Shown: positions 48,920 to 57,925 of the stretch, piece after piece
Position numbering within the stretch: the stretch's first letter is position 1
How the letters are laid out: each line of letters begins with the position of its first letter
Assembly (NCBI RefSeq): GCF_900109265.1
Contig: NZ_FNZM01000030.1
Coordinates: forward strand, 1-64,000
Length of the DNA stretch: 64,000 nt
Source: Paraburkholderia tropica
GTDB lineage: Bacteria; Pseudomonadota; Gammaproteobacteria; Burkholderiales; Burkholderiaceae
Direction: 5' to 3'
The notes under the pieces: model-generated
Told to the model about the DNA's origin: nothing
The model's input: only the letters and a program-made list of their open reading frames with translations
Database searches by the model: none
Made by a program: the position numbers and the translations under genes

Positions 48920-50211
48920 GGCCGCGTCTCCGGGTGAGCGACGTTCGCGCCGAAGCGTGCGCGGCGCAGCGCAGAGGCGCGGCGTGCGGCCAGCCAGCCG
49001 ATTGCACTGAACACGCCGATCGCCGCGCCGAGCGACCACTGCGCATGCGTGGACAGCGCGGCGAAGGCGTTGGCCGACGCATCGTCGTCGCCGAAACGGA
49101 TGGCGTAGGCCCATTGCACCGCGAGCACGAACGCGAGCGTGCCGCTGATCGCCGCGAGCAGCGCCAGGCACCACGGCGCGACGCAGGCCCGCCAGCCGGT
49201 GCGCGCGAGCGTCGCGCGTTCGCGCGCGGCGAGGCCCGCGAGACCCTCGGGCGCCATCAGCACGACGACGATGAAAAACACGCCCACGTAGAGCATCCAC
49301 GCGCGCGAGAGGCTCGCCACGCCCACGCTGAAAGCCACCCACACGAGCGCGCCGAGCACCGGGCCGAAGAACGCGCCCGCCCCGCCCGTCACCGTCGCGA
49401 TCAGCACGGCGGCCGAACGCATCATGCCGACGCTCTCGGCCGCGGCGAGTTCGACGTTGATGAGCGCGAGCGTGCCCGCGACGCCCGCGAACGCCGAGCC
49501 CAGCACGATCATCGCGGCCCGCGCGCGCGCGGGCGACGCGCCCAGCGAGGCGGCGCGCCGCGGGTTGTCGCGCACGGCGTTGGCGAGGCGCACGAACGGC
49601 GCGCGCGACAGCACGCGCATCGCCACGCACGCCGCGAAACACCACGCCGCGATCAGCCAGTACGCCTGACGATCAGGGCCGAAGCTCCAGCCCGCGAGCG
49701 CCGGGCCGCTCGCGCGATCGATCGGCACGCCGGCCTCGCCGCCGAACCAGCCGGGCAGCGCCCACGCCGCGGCGGCGACCAGTTCGCCGAGGCCGAGCGT
49801 GATCATCGCGAACGCGGTGCCCGCGCGGCGCGCGGCGACGCAGGCCGTCAACGCGCCGACTGCCGCGCCCGCCACGCCGCCGATCACGGGCAGCAGCGGC
49901 AACGCCATCGCGTAGCGGTTGAAGCAATGCGCGGCCGCCAGTGCGCCGAGCCCGGCCGGCACGGCGTGGCCGAACGAGAGCAAGCCGGTCTCGCCGAGCA
50001 GCAGGTTGTACGAGAGCGCGAACACGATCATCGCGGCGGCTTGCGCGAGGCAGGCCAGCAGCCAGCCTTGCGGCGCGCCCGACGGCGAAAGCCACGCCGA
50101 AACGAGCGGCGGCGCGACCAGCAGCACCGCGAGCGCGAGCCACATCAGCGCCGACGCACGCATGTGCGGCGGGCGAGCGAGGGGGCGATCGGCGTGAGGT
50201 TTGGCGCGCAT
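48916..50211 (-). CDS. livM: Branched-chain-type ABC transporter permease, LivM-like, with C-terminal extension
   Basis: A 431-residue permease. The first 340 residues carry the LivM fold: about nine helices, the segment L-S-Y-N-L-L-L-G-E-T-G-L-L-S-F-G-H-A near residue 65 and the coupling loop AVRDNPRRAASLGASPARAR near residue 215. The usual family length is about 320-360; here about 90 extra residues follow with two further hydrophobic helices (LALLAAISGTLAFVLAV and SLGAAIGVFSAIGWLAA). I choose the ATG at 50211, 12 bp after GAGG; the ATG at 50223 abuts it and overlaps livH. Confidence 0.87.
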   Translation of the reverse strand: MRAKPHADRPLARPPHMRASALMWLALAVLLVAPPLVSAWLSPSGAPQGWLLACLAQAAAMIVFALSYNLLLGETGLLSFGHAVPAGLGALAAAHCFNRYAMALPLLPVIGGVAGAAVGALTACVAARRAGTAFAMITLGLGELVAAAAWALPGWFGGEAGVPIDRASGPALAGWSFGPDRQAYWLIAAWCFAACVAMRVLSRAPFVRLANAVRDNPRRAASLGASPARARAAMIVLGSAFAGVAGTLALINVELAAAESVGMMRSAAVLIATVTGGAGAFFGPVLGALVWVAFSVGVASLSRAWMLYVGVFFIVVVLMAPEGLAGLAARERATLARTGWRACVAPWCLALLAAISGTLAFVLAVQWAYAIRFGDDDASANAFAALSTHAQWSLGAAIGVFSAIGWLAARRASALRRARFGANVAHPETRP

Positions 50212-50215
50212 GGCG

Positions 50216-51214
50216 TCACGCATCCTCGCCGCGCCGGCCGAACAGCCCTTGCGGACGCACGGCGAGCATCGCGACGAGCAACAGATACGGCAGCAGCGGC
50301 GCGGCCTGCGCGAGCGTGAGCGCGCTCCACGCGGGCGCGAGCGTCACGCCTGCGCGCGCGGCGAGCGCACCGAACGACACGTCGCTCGCCACCGCGAAAG
50401 TCTGCAGGAAACCGACTGCGAGCGACGCCACGAACGCGCCGCCGAGCGAGCCGAGCCCGCCCGTCACCACCACCACGAACACGATCGAGCCGACCGATTC
50501 GGCCATCGCGGGCTCGACGACGAACAGCGGCGCGGCCACCACGCCCGCCAGCGCCGCGAGCGCGGTGCCGAGCGCGAAGACCAGCGTGCGCACGCGCGGC
50601 ACGTCGTGGCCGAGCGCTTCGACGGCGGCCGTGTGCGTAAGCGCGGCGCGCACGACGAGGCCCGTCTGCGACACGCGCAGCGCGACGAAAATCAGCAGCA
50701 GCATGGCCGCCGACATCAGCATCGCGAACCCGCGATAGCGCGAGAACGCCGCGCCGCCGAAAGTGAACAGCGCACCGTCGAGCCATGCGGGCACGGTCGC
50801 CGCGAGCGGTTGCAAACCCCAGACGAGCTTGACGATTTCGCCGATCGCCCAGGCCGCGCCGAAGGTCAGCAGCAGCGCATTCAGCGGACCGCCGGGCCGC
50901 GCGCGGCGCAGCAGCGCGACTTCGAACAGCGCGCCCGCGAGTCCGGCCGCGAGCGGCGCGAGCACGAGCGCCCAGCCGAAGCCGCACCAGCCCGCGAGCG
51001 TCACGCCCAGATACGCGCCGAGCATGTAGAAGCTCGCGTGCGCGAAGTTGAGCACGCCGAGCATGCTGAAGATCAGCGTGAGCCCGGCGGAGAGCAGGAA
51101 CAGCAGCAGGCCGTAGCTCGCGCCGTTGAGCGTATCGATGAGAAAGGCCTGCACGACAGCGTGTCGATGTGCGCGGCGGCTAGCTTCGTGCGCCGGCGTC
51201 GGCGTCGGCGTCAT
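50216..51214 (-). CDS. livH: Branched-chain-type ABC transporter permease, LivH-like
   Basis: A permease of up to 332 residues with eight or so helices. It holds N-G-A-S-Y-G-L-L-L-F-L-L-S-A-G-L near residue 30, F-A-H-A-S-F-Y-M-L-G-A-Y near residue 57 and GGLGSLGGAFVASLAVG near residue 252, typical of LivH. The ATG at 51214 lies inside the thioesterase gene (35-bp overlap) and gives an unusual M-T-P-T-P-T-P start; a GTG at 51154 would avoid the overlap but has no ribosome site. No periplasmic binding protein gene (livK) is in the window, so the substrate, amino acid, urea or aromatic acid, is unknown. Confidence 0.87.
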   Translation of the reverse strand: MTPTPTPAHEASRRAHRHAVVQAFLIDTLNGASYGLLLFLLSAGLTLIFSMLGVLNFAHASFYMLGAYLGVTLAGWCGFGWALVLAPLAAGLAGALFEVALLRRARPGGPLNALLLTFGAAWAIGEIVKLVWGLQPLAATVPAWLDGALFTFGGAAFSRYRGFAMLMSAAMLLLIFVALRVSQTGLVVRAALTHTAAVEALGHDVPRVRTLVFALGTALAALAGVVAAPLFVVEPAMAESVGSIVFVVVVTGGLGSLGGAFVASLAVGFLQTFAVASDVSFGALAARAGVTLAPAWSALTLAQAAPLLPYLLLVAMLAVRPQGLFGRRGEDA

Positions 51215-51653
51215 CCTCGACGACGAGCGGCGCGAGCGCCGCGCGCAACGCGTCGGGCAGCGCTTTCACGGGACGGCGCGTCTCGCGATCGACATAGACG
51301 TGCACGAAATGGCCCTGCGCGGCGGGCGTGGCGTCGCCCTCGCGAAACAGGCCGACCTCGTAGCGCACGCTCGACGAACCGAGCCGCGCCACGCGCAGTC
51401 CCGCCTCCACGCGATCGGGAAAGACGAGCGGCGCGAAGTAATTGCACTGCGTCTCGACCACGAGGCCGATCGTCTCGCCGTGCTCGATGTCGAGCGCCTG
51501 CGCGCGGATCAGATACTCGTTCACCACGGTATCGAAGTAGCTGTAGTAGACGACGTTGTTGACGTGTCCGTAGACGTCGTTGTCCATCCAGCGCGTGGTG
51601 ATGGTGAGGAAGTGGCGATAGCCGGAACGGTCACGGGCGAGCGGTCGGTTCAT
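51180..51653 (-). CDS. Acyl-CoA thioesterase, 4HBT/YbgC hotdog family
   Basis: A 157-residue hotdog-fold thioesterase. The catalytic segment is WMDNDVYGHVNNVVYYSYFD near residues 22-41, with the Asp and the H-V-N-N motif of 4-hydroxybenzoyl-CoA/YbgC-type enzymes. The C-terminus ends in a short acidic repeat (D-D-A-D-A-D-A-G) from 6-bp DNA repeats. It is on the same strand as the Nudix gene 64 bp upstream and overlaps livH downstream, so it may belong to the same transcript as the transporter. The acyl substrate is unknown. Confidence 0.88.
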   Translation of the reverse strand: MNRPLARDRSGYRHFLTITTRWMDNDVYGHVNNVVYYSYFDTVVNEYLIRAQALDIEHGETIGLVVETQCNYFAPLVFPDRVEAGLRVARLGSSSVRYEVGLFREGDATPAAQGHFVHVYVDRETRRPVKALPDALRAALAPLVVEDDADADAGARS

Positions 51654-51717
51654 CGGATCGGGAACATGAAGTTGAGGAAGCCTGCGCAGGCACAGGCGGC
51701 ATGACGGCGCGCCGGAC

Positions 51718-52248
51718 TCACTGCCCCGGCCGCTCGACGAACTCGAACGGCAGGCCGCGACGGCGCATCCATTCGCCGAGCGCCTGACCGGTGCCCGCGC
51801 GCCAGGGCCGCAGCTTCGCGGGCTCGACCAGACGGTATTCGAGCAGTTCCGGCGACAGCGCGATCGTGCCCGTCGCCTTCACGTGATACGCGATGATCAG
51901 TTCGTTCTTGCGGATGAATTCGTAGACGCCGATCAGCTCGACGCTCTGGGCGTGCAGCGAGGTTTCTTCGAGCACTTCGCGCGCGATGCCCTCTTCGGGC
52001 GTCTCGCCGTTTTCGAGGAAACCGGTGATCAGCGCGAACATGCCCTCCTGCCAGGCCGCGTTGCGCGCCAGCAGAATGCGCCCTTCATATTCGACGATGG
52101 CCGCCACGACGGGCAGCGGATTGTCCCAATGCGTGTAGCCGCAGACAGGGGCCGGACAGGCGCGGCGCACGCGGCCGCCTTCGTGCGCCGCGTCGGCGCG
52201 CTCGATGAGACGCGAGGCGCAGCGCGGGCAAAACTGGTATTCGCTCAT
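51718..52248 (-). CDS. Nudix hydrolase with N-terminal zinc ribbon
   Basis: A 176-residue protein. Residues 1-45 form a C-x2-C plus C-x4-C zinc ribbon (FCPRCASRL; ACPAPVCGY), followed by a Nudix domain whose box starts G-F-L-E-N-G-E near residue 84 and runs to REVLEETSL. The last Gly of the consensus box is Ser here, which is tolerated in some members. The zinc ribbon links it to the NudC-like group acting on NAD or ADP-ribose-type compounds. The start is taken at MSEYQFCP, since the upstream frame is arginine-rich and has no ribosome site. Confidence 0.87.
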   Translation of the reverse strand: MSEYQFCPRCASRLIERADAAHEGGRVRRACPAPVCGYTHWDNPLPVVAAIVEYEGRILLARNAAWQEGMFALITGFLENGETPEEGIAREVLEETSLHAQSVELIGVYEFIRKNELIIAYHVKATGTIALSPELLEYRLVEPAKLRPWRAGTGQALGEWMRRRGLPFEFVERPGQ

Positions 52249-52514
52249 GGCTCGATGGATTCGCAGGGCACAGACGCAGGAAGCAGGCGCGGGACACAAC
52301 CGCGCCGCCGCGAGCCGCCCGGTGGGCGCGCGCAGGCGGCGCGAAGCAGCCATTTTAGTGCGCTATCGGCGTTGGCGTGCGAGCGGGCTTCGACGGGCGT
52401 GGACGTGACGGCGCGCAGCGGCGCAACATTCCACGAAACACGTTCACCAAATGGCGGGAGATGCGGGAGGCGCCTGGCGATCCTGACGAAACCGGCGGTG
52501 CCGCTCGACCCGTT

Positions 52515-53783
52515 TCAGGCGCGCGAACGCAGCGCGCGCCAAACGAGCCCCAGCGCGCCGAGCACGAGCGCGGCGGCGGCGAGCGCGAGCGAACTCGTGA
52601 ACGAGCCGCTCGACGCCGCCAGCGGCGCGGCCACCAGCGGCCCGGCGATCTGGCCGATGCCGTAAGCGCCCGTCGCGTAGCCCATCAGCGCGGCCGCGTG
52701 TTCGCCGCGCAGCAGGCGCGCTTCGCGCATCGCGAACAGCGTAATCGCCGTGAACGGCAAGCCGATCAGCACGCTGCCGAAAGCGAAGCCTGCGGCGTTC
52801 GGCCAGACGATGCCGAGCGCGATCCCGAGCGCCTGCAATACGTACGAGACGGCCAGCATCAGGCGGTTGTCCCAGTGCAGCGGCAGACGCGCCGCCGAGA
52901 GCGCGCCCACGATCAACGCGACGCCGAACATCGGCCAGAACAGGTCGGGCCACATCGAGCCCGGCAGCGCGTGGCGCGCGATCACCGGCAAGAAAGTCGC
53001 CGTGATGATGTAGCCGAAGCCCGGCACGCCGTAGAGCAGGACGAGCCAGAAGGCGTCGGCGCGGTTCGACGTGTTGCCGCTGCCGGAAGACGTTGCGGCT
53101 TGCGCCGAAGCGCCGGACGCAGTCGATGCAGGCGATCCAGACGCTGCCGCTGACGTCGCCGCCTCGGCCGCCTCGCGCGTTTCATCGCCGAAAACGGGCC
53201 ACACGCAGACCGCGATCAGCACGCACACCAGCCCGAACCCGAGCCAGCCGACGCGCGCATCGATGCCGCCGAGCGCGCCCGCCGCGCTCACGGCCAGCCC
53301 CGTCAGCGCGATGCCGACGCCCGGTCCCGTGAAGATCACGCCGCCCCACTCGTGCGCGCCCAGTTGCGCGAGCCGGCGCAGTCCCCATTGCGACGCGAAC
53401 ACGAAGGTCGCCGCACTCACCGCGCCGCCCAGGAAGCGCACGATGGCCCAGATCCAGAACGCGTGCGTGAGGCCCATGACGAGCGTGAGCAGCGCCGTCG
53501 CCGCCAGCCCGGCGCGCACGATGCGCGCGGGCGCGAAACGCAGCGCCGCGCAGCCGACCGCGCCGACGAAGTAGCCCGCGTAGTTCAGCGACGCGAGCCA
53601 GCCGCCGTGTTGCAGATCGAGTCCGCCGCCGTGCAGCATCAGCGGCAGGAGCGGCGTGAACGCGAAACGTCCGATGCCGAGCGCTGCGGCGAGCGTCGCC
53701 ATGCACGCGAGCGCGGCGCGTCGGGCGGCATGCGGGCGGCGGGCGGTCTGGGAGCCGGAACGGCGGGCGGCAAGGTCGGTCAT
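52515..53783 (-). CDS. YbfB/YjiJ-family MFS transporter
   Basis: A 422-residue major-facilitator protein of the YbfB/YjiJ group. It has twelve helices, with LAAALGIGRFAFTPLLPLML near residue 32 and an SLNYAGYFVGAVGCA segment near residue 65 that are typical. A long central loop (about residues 205-240) is Ala/Ser/Gly/Thr-rich and probably disordered. Substrate unknown. Divergent from a LysR gene that likely controls it. The start at 53783 (MTDLAARR) is preferred over an upstream in-frame ATG. Confidence 0.87.
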   Translation of the reverse strand: MTDLAARRSGSQTARRPHAARRAALACMATLAAALGIGRFAFTPLLPLMLHGGGLDLQHGGWLASLNYAGYFVGAVGCAALRFAPARIVRAGLAATALLTLVMGLTHAFWIWAIVRFLGGAVSAATFVFASQWGLRRLAQLGAHEWGGVIFTGPGVGIALTGLAVSAAGALGGIDARVGWLGFGLVCVLIAVCVWPVFGDETREAAEAATSAAASGSPASTASGASAQAATSSGSGNTSNRADAFWLVLLYGVPGFGYIITATFLPVIARHALPGSMWPDLFWPMFGVALIVGALSAARLPLHWDNRLMLAVSYVLQALGIALGIVWPNAAGFAFGSVLIGLPFTAITLFAMREARLLRGEHAAALMGYATGAYGIGQIAGPLVAAPLAASSGSFTSSLALAAAALVLGALGLVWRALRSRA

Positions 53784-53905
53784 GATCGGCGAAACAGGGT
53801 GGAGAAAAGTCGAGAAAACGGGGCGGCATAGGCGACGCGAGGCGGCATCGCGCAACGAGGTTTCCCAGCATGGTAGTCGCTGAAAACCTTCCTTAAAAAT
53901 GAATT

Positions 53906-53921
53906 ATGATGAACGAATCAT
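53906..53921. promoter_or_regulatory. Dyad ATGAT-N6-ATCAT in the MFS-LysR divergent region
   Basis: Perfect 5-bp arms with a 6-bp spacer in an A+T-rich patch, 20 bp before the LysR start and about 125 bp before the MFS start. Likely part of the LysR binding site. Confidence 0.45.
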
Positions 53922-53940
53922 TCCCGTTTAGAGAACTATC

Positions 53941-54858
53941 ATGGATCTCGCCGAGCTCGCGATCTTCCGGGCCGTCGTCCGCGAAAACGGCGTGACGCGC
54001 GCCGCCGCCAAGCTCAACCGCGTGCAGTCGAACGTGACCACGCGCATCAAGCAGCTCGAGGAGGAGCTTGGCACGCCGCTGTTCACGCGCGACGGCCGCC
54101 GCCTCGTGCTCACGCCCGCCGGCGAAACGCTGCTGCCCTACGCCGAACGGATGCTCGCGCTCGCCGATGAAGCGCGTCACGCGCTCAAGGCGGCGCGGCC
54201 GGCGGGGCGGCTGCGGCTCGGCACCATGGAAAGCGCTGCCGCGAGCCGTCTGCCCGGCGTGCTCGCGCGCTATCACCAGGCGTGGCCCGACGTCACGCTC
54301 GAACTGGAAACGGCTACGACCGGCTGTCTGATGGAGCGGCTGCGCGAATTCGAGATCGACGCCGCGCTGGTCGCGACGCCGTTCGCGGGTCCGCCCGCCG
54401 CCGACGTCTTCGAGCACGTAAGCGTTTATCGCGAGGAACTGGTGATGATCACGCCGCGCGGGCATCGGCCGATCCGCCAGCCGGGCGACGTCGCGCTCTC
54501 GACGCTGGTCGCGTTCGAGCGCGGCTGCGCGTATCGCAACTACGTGGAGGCGTGGTATCTGGAGCACGGCATCCGGCCCACGCGCGTGCTGGAGCTGGGC
54601 TCGTATCACGCGATCGTCGCGTGCGTGGCGGCAGGTGCGGGCGTGGCCGTCGCGCCGCGCTCGGTGCTCGATCTGCAGCGCAATGCCGACGACATCGCCG
54701 TGCATTCGCTCGGCACGCTCGGCCAGATCGACACGCTGCTGGTCTGGCGGCGCGGGCATCTGTCGCCGGCGCTCGATGCGCTGAAATCGGCGTTGCTTGC
54801 GCATGCGCGCGGTGAAACGCACACGCCCGCCGAAGCCGCCTCGGCGGCTGTGGCCTGA
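53941..54858 (+). CDS. LysR-family transcriptional regulator
   Basis: A 305-residue LysR regulator. The N-terminal winged helix-turn-helix covers residues 1-60 (IFRAVVRENGVTRAAAKLNRVQSNVTTRIKQLE region), followed by the effector-binding domain (about 88-290). It is divergent from the YbfB-type MFS gene and probably regulates it, as in many such pairs; the effector is unknown. It ends before a shared bidirectional terminator. Confidence 0.9.
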   Translation: MDLAELAIFRAVVRENGVTRAAAKLNRVQSNVTTRIKQLEEELGTPLFTRDGRRLVLTPAGETLLPYAERMLALADEARHALKAARPAGRLRLGTMESAAASRLPGVLARYHQAWPDVTLELETATTGCLMERLREFEIDAALVATPFAGPPAADVFEHVSVYREELVMITPRGHRPIRQPGDVALSTLVAFERGCAYRNYVEAWYLEHGIRPTRVLELGSYHAIVACVAAGAGVAVAPRSVLDLQRNADDIAVHSLGTLGQIDTLLVWRRGHLSPALDALKSALLAHARGETHTPAEAASAAVA

Positions 54859-54885
54859 AGCACGCGCGCTCGTCGGCACAAAAAC

Positions 54886-54918
54886 AAAAAGGGCTGCCCT
54901 TGCGGACAGCCCTTTTTT
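54886..54918. terminator. Bidirectional intrinsic terminator between the LysR gene and alaS
   Basis: A stem GGGCTGCCC/GGACAGCCC with one mismatch and a TTGC loop (54891-54912), flanked by A5 on the left and T6 on the right. It serves the convergent LysR and alaS transcripts. Confidence 0.88.
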
Positions 54919-54937
54919 CATCGGCGAATCTGCGCGA

Positions 54938-57562
54938 TTACAGCTTCGCTTCGACCCAGCCCTTCACGCCCGCGAGCGCTGCCGGCAGGTTCGCCGGCTC
55001 GGTGCCGCCCGCCTGCGCCATGTCCGGACGGCCGCCGCCCTTGCCGCCCACCTGCTGGGCGACGAAGTTCACGAGTTCGCCGGCCTTGACCTTCTTGCTG
55101 GCCTCGGCGGTCACGCCCGCGATCAGGCTGACCTTGCCGCCTTCGACAGCCGCCAGCACGATGGCCGCGCTCTTGAGCTTGTCCTTGAGCTTGTCCACCG
55201 TTTCGCGCAGCGTCTTCGAGTCCGCGCCTTCGAGCGTGGCGGCGAGCACGTGCACGCCGTTCACGTCGATCGCCTGACCCGCGAGTTCGTCGCCCTGGCT
55301 CGACGCCAGCTTCGACTTGAGCGCGCCCAGTTCCTTTTCGAGCGACTTCACCTGATCCTGCACTTGCACGATGCGCTGCGTGAGTTCAGCCGGTTGCGCC
55401 TTGAGCACCGCCGCCGCCGCGTTGATGCGCGCGTCGAGGTCCTGCACGAAGCGCACGGCGTTGTCGCCGGTGATCGCTTCCACGCGGCGGATGCCGGCCG
55501 CGACGCCGCCTTCCACCACGATCTTGAACAGGCCGATGTCGCCGCTGCGCGTCACGTGCGTGCCGCCGCAGAGTTCGCGCGAGAAGCCGAGGTCGAGCAC
55601 GCGCACTTCGTCGCCGTACTTTTCGCCGAACAGCGCCATCGCGCCGCCCTTGACCGCTTCGTCGTAGGACATCACGCGCACGATGCCGGGCGCGTTCGCG
55701 AGCACTTCCGCGTTGACGATCTGCTCGACGCGACGGATTTCGTCGTCGGTCATCGGTGCGTTGTGGGCGAAGTCGAAGCGCGTTTTATCGGCGTCGACGA
55801 GCGAGCCCTTCTGTTGCACGTGCGCGCCCAGCACTTCGCGCAGCGCCTTGTGCATCAAGTGCGTGGCCGAGTGGTTGCGGGCCGTGCGGGCGCGACGCAC
55901 GGCGTCGATTTCCGCCTTCACGACGTCGCCGACCTTCAGCGTGCCCTGCTCCAGCGTGCCGTGGTGGCCCGAGACGTCGGCCTGCACCTTGAGCGTGTCG
56001 GCGACGGAGAAGCGGATGCTCGCGTTCGAGATCACGCCCTGGTCGCCGACCTGGCCGCCCGATTCGGCGTAGAACGGCGTGTGGTCGAGCACGACCACGG
56101 CGTCCTGACCGGTCTTCACTTCGTTGACCGACGAGCCGTCGACATACAGCGCGACGACCTTGGCGTCGTCGAACGCGATCTCTTCGTAACCGTGGAACGT
56201 GGTCTTGGCGCCCGAGTATTCGAGACCCTGCGCCATCTTGAACTTGCCCGCGGCGCGCGCCTGCTCGCGCTGGCGCGCCATGGCTTCGTCGAACGCCGGT
56301 TCGTCGACCGTGACGTTGCGCTCGCGGCAGACGTCCGCCGTGAGGTCGAGCGGGAAGCCGTAGGTATCGTGCAGCTTGAACGCGAGTTCGCCGTCGAGCG
56401 TCTTGCCGCCCTTCGCTTCGAGGTCGGCCAGCGCGCCGTCGAGGATCGACATGCCGTGCTCGATGGTCTCGAAGAAGCGTTCTTCTTCCTGGCGGAGCAC
56501 ATCCGTCACGCGCTGTTGCGCTTCGGTCAGCTCCGGATAGGCCGCGCCCATTTCGACGACCAGATCGTTCACCAGCTTGTGGAAGAACGCTCCCTTCTTG
56601 CCGAGCTTGTAGCCGTGGCGGATCGCGCGGCGCACGATGCGGCGCAGCACGTAGCCGCGGCCTTCGTTGCCCGGAATCACGCCGTCGACGATCAGGAACG
56701 AGCATGCGCGGATGTGGTCGGCGATCACCTTCAGCGAGTTGTTCGTGAGGTCGCTGATGCCGGTTTCGCGCGCGGCGGCCTTGATCAGGTTCTGGAACAG
56801 GTCGATCTCGTAGTTGCTGTGCACGTGCTGGAGCACGGCGGCCAGACGTTCGAGACCCATGCCGGTGTCGACACACTGCTTGGGCAGCGGCGTCATGTTG
56901 CCCTGCGCGTCGCGGTTGAACTGCATGAACACGAGATTCCAGATCTCGATGAAGCGGTCGCCGTCTTCCTCAGGCGATCCCGGCGGGCCGCCCCAGACGT
57001 CCGGACCGTGGTCGTAGAACACTTCCGAGCACGGGCCGCACGGGCCGGTGTCGGCCATCTGCCAGAAGTTGTCCGACGCGTAGCGCGCGCCCTTGTTGTC
57101 GCCGATGCGGATGATGCGCTCGACCGGCACGCCGATTTCCTTCGCCCAGATGTCGAAGGCTTCGTCGTCTTCCTTGTAGACCGTGACCGTGAGCTTGTCC
57201 GCCGGCAGGCTGTAGACCTTCGTCAGCAGTTCCCAGCAGTAGTGGATCGCGTCGCGCTTGAAGTAGTCGCCGAACGAGAAGTTGCCGAGCATCTCGAAGA
57301 ACGTGTGGTGGCGCGCCGTGTAGCCGACGTTTTCGAGGTCGTTGTGCTTGCCGCCCGCGCGCACGCTGCGCTGCGCAGTGGTCGCGCGCGAGTACGGACG
57401 CGATTCGGCGCCGAGGAACACGTCCTTGAACTGCACCATGCCCGAGTTGGTAAAGAGCAAGGTCGGGTCGTTGCCCGGCACGAGGCTCGACGAGCGCACG
57501 ATCGTGTGGCCCTTCGATTCGAAGAACTTGAGGAATTTCTCGCGGATTTCGGAGGCTTTCAT
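54938..57562 (-). CDS. alaS: Alanyl-tRNA synthetase
   Basis: An 874-residue class II aminoacyl-tRNA synthetase of normal length. Class II motifs are in the N-terminal 250 residues (TNSGMVQFKDVFLG near residue 38; GMGLERLAAVLQ near residue 235). The editing domain has the zinc-binding H-S-A-T-H near residue 563 and C-G-G-T-H-V near residue 663. The C-Ala domain at the end holds a DHHA1-type G-G-G-R-P-D-M-A-Q-A-G-G motif. The start is supported by GGAGG just upstream (minus strand) of MKASEIREKF. A TATAAT lies about 107 bp upstream. Confidence 0.97.
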   Translation of the reverse strand: MKASEIREKFLKFFESKGHTIVRSSSLVPGNDPTLLFTNSGMVQFKDVFLGAESRPYSRATTAQRSVRAGGKHNDLENVGYTARHHTFFEMLGNFSFGDYFKRDAIHYCWELLTKVYSLPADKLTVTVYKEDDEAFDIWAKEIGVPVERIIRIGDNKGARYASDNFWQMADTGPCGPCSEVFYDHGPDVWGGPPGSPEEDGDRFIEIWNLVFMQFNRDAQGNMTPLPKQCVDTGMGLERLAAVLQHVHSNYEIDLFQNLIKAAARETGISDLTNNSLKVIADHIRACSFLIVDGVIPGNEGRGYVLRRIVRRAIRHGYKLGKKGAFFHKLVNDLVVEMGAAYPELTEAQQRVTDVLRQEEERFFETIEHGMSILDGALADLEAKGGKTLDGELAFKLHDTYGFPLDLTADVCRERNVTVDEPAFDEAMARQREQARAAGKFKMAQGLEYSGAKTTFHGYEEIAFDDAKVVALYVDGSSVNEVKTGQDAVVVLDHTPFYAESGGQVGDQGVISNASIRFSVADTLKVQADVSGHHGTLEQGTLKVGDVVKAEIDAVRRARTARNHSATHLMHKALREVLGAHVQQKGSLVDADKTRFDFAHNAPMTDDEIRRVEQIVNAEVLANAPGIVRVMSYDEAVKGGAMALFGEKYGDEVRVLDLGFSRELCGGTHVTRSGDIGLFKIVVEGGVAAGIRRVEAITGDNAVRFVQDLDARINAAAAVLKAQPAELTQRIVQVQDQVKSLEKELGALKSKLASSQGDELAGQAIDVNGVHVLAATLEGADSKTLRETVDKLKDKLKSAAIVLAAVEGGKVSLIAGVTAEASKKVKAGELVNFVAQQVGGKGGGRPDMAQAGGTEPANLPAALAGVKGWVEAKL

Positions 57563-57925
57563 GGCGTGCTGTATTTACCTTCGGGGCGTCTGTGCTGAAT
57601 CTTGTTTGATCTCGAAAACACGGGCCGCAGCTTGCGCGTGCGCGGTTTCCTCGATGCTGAATCGAACGATTATACGGGATCGACGCACGCGCGCGGCGGC
57701 GTCCGCGGACCGGCGTGCATCGCTGCCACGCCGTATGCGGCGGCGTGTGCACGCGCTTGACGATTCGTTGCGCGCGGGGCGTCGGGCGAGCGCTGTCGCG
57801 CGACAATTTGTTCCGCCAAGCGAAACTTTGTACCGAAATAAGCCGTGCAGAGCGCGAATCGCTTAATATGGACGCAACGGCCGCCTCGACGGCCCGCCTC
57901 AAAACGATATTGGAAGACATACAGC
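57563..57925. other. Divergent intergenic region between alaS and the CoA-transferase gene
   Basis: These 363 bp hold a TATAAT on the minus strand (57674-57669), the probable -10 of alaS, without a good -35. The right half is richer in A+T and has TTGTAC (57828-57833) and TAATAT (57864-57869), too far apart for one promoter. An in-frame extension of the CoA-transferase gene to 57845 lacks a ribosome site. No other gene is seen. Confidence 0.55.
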
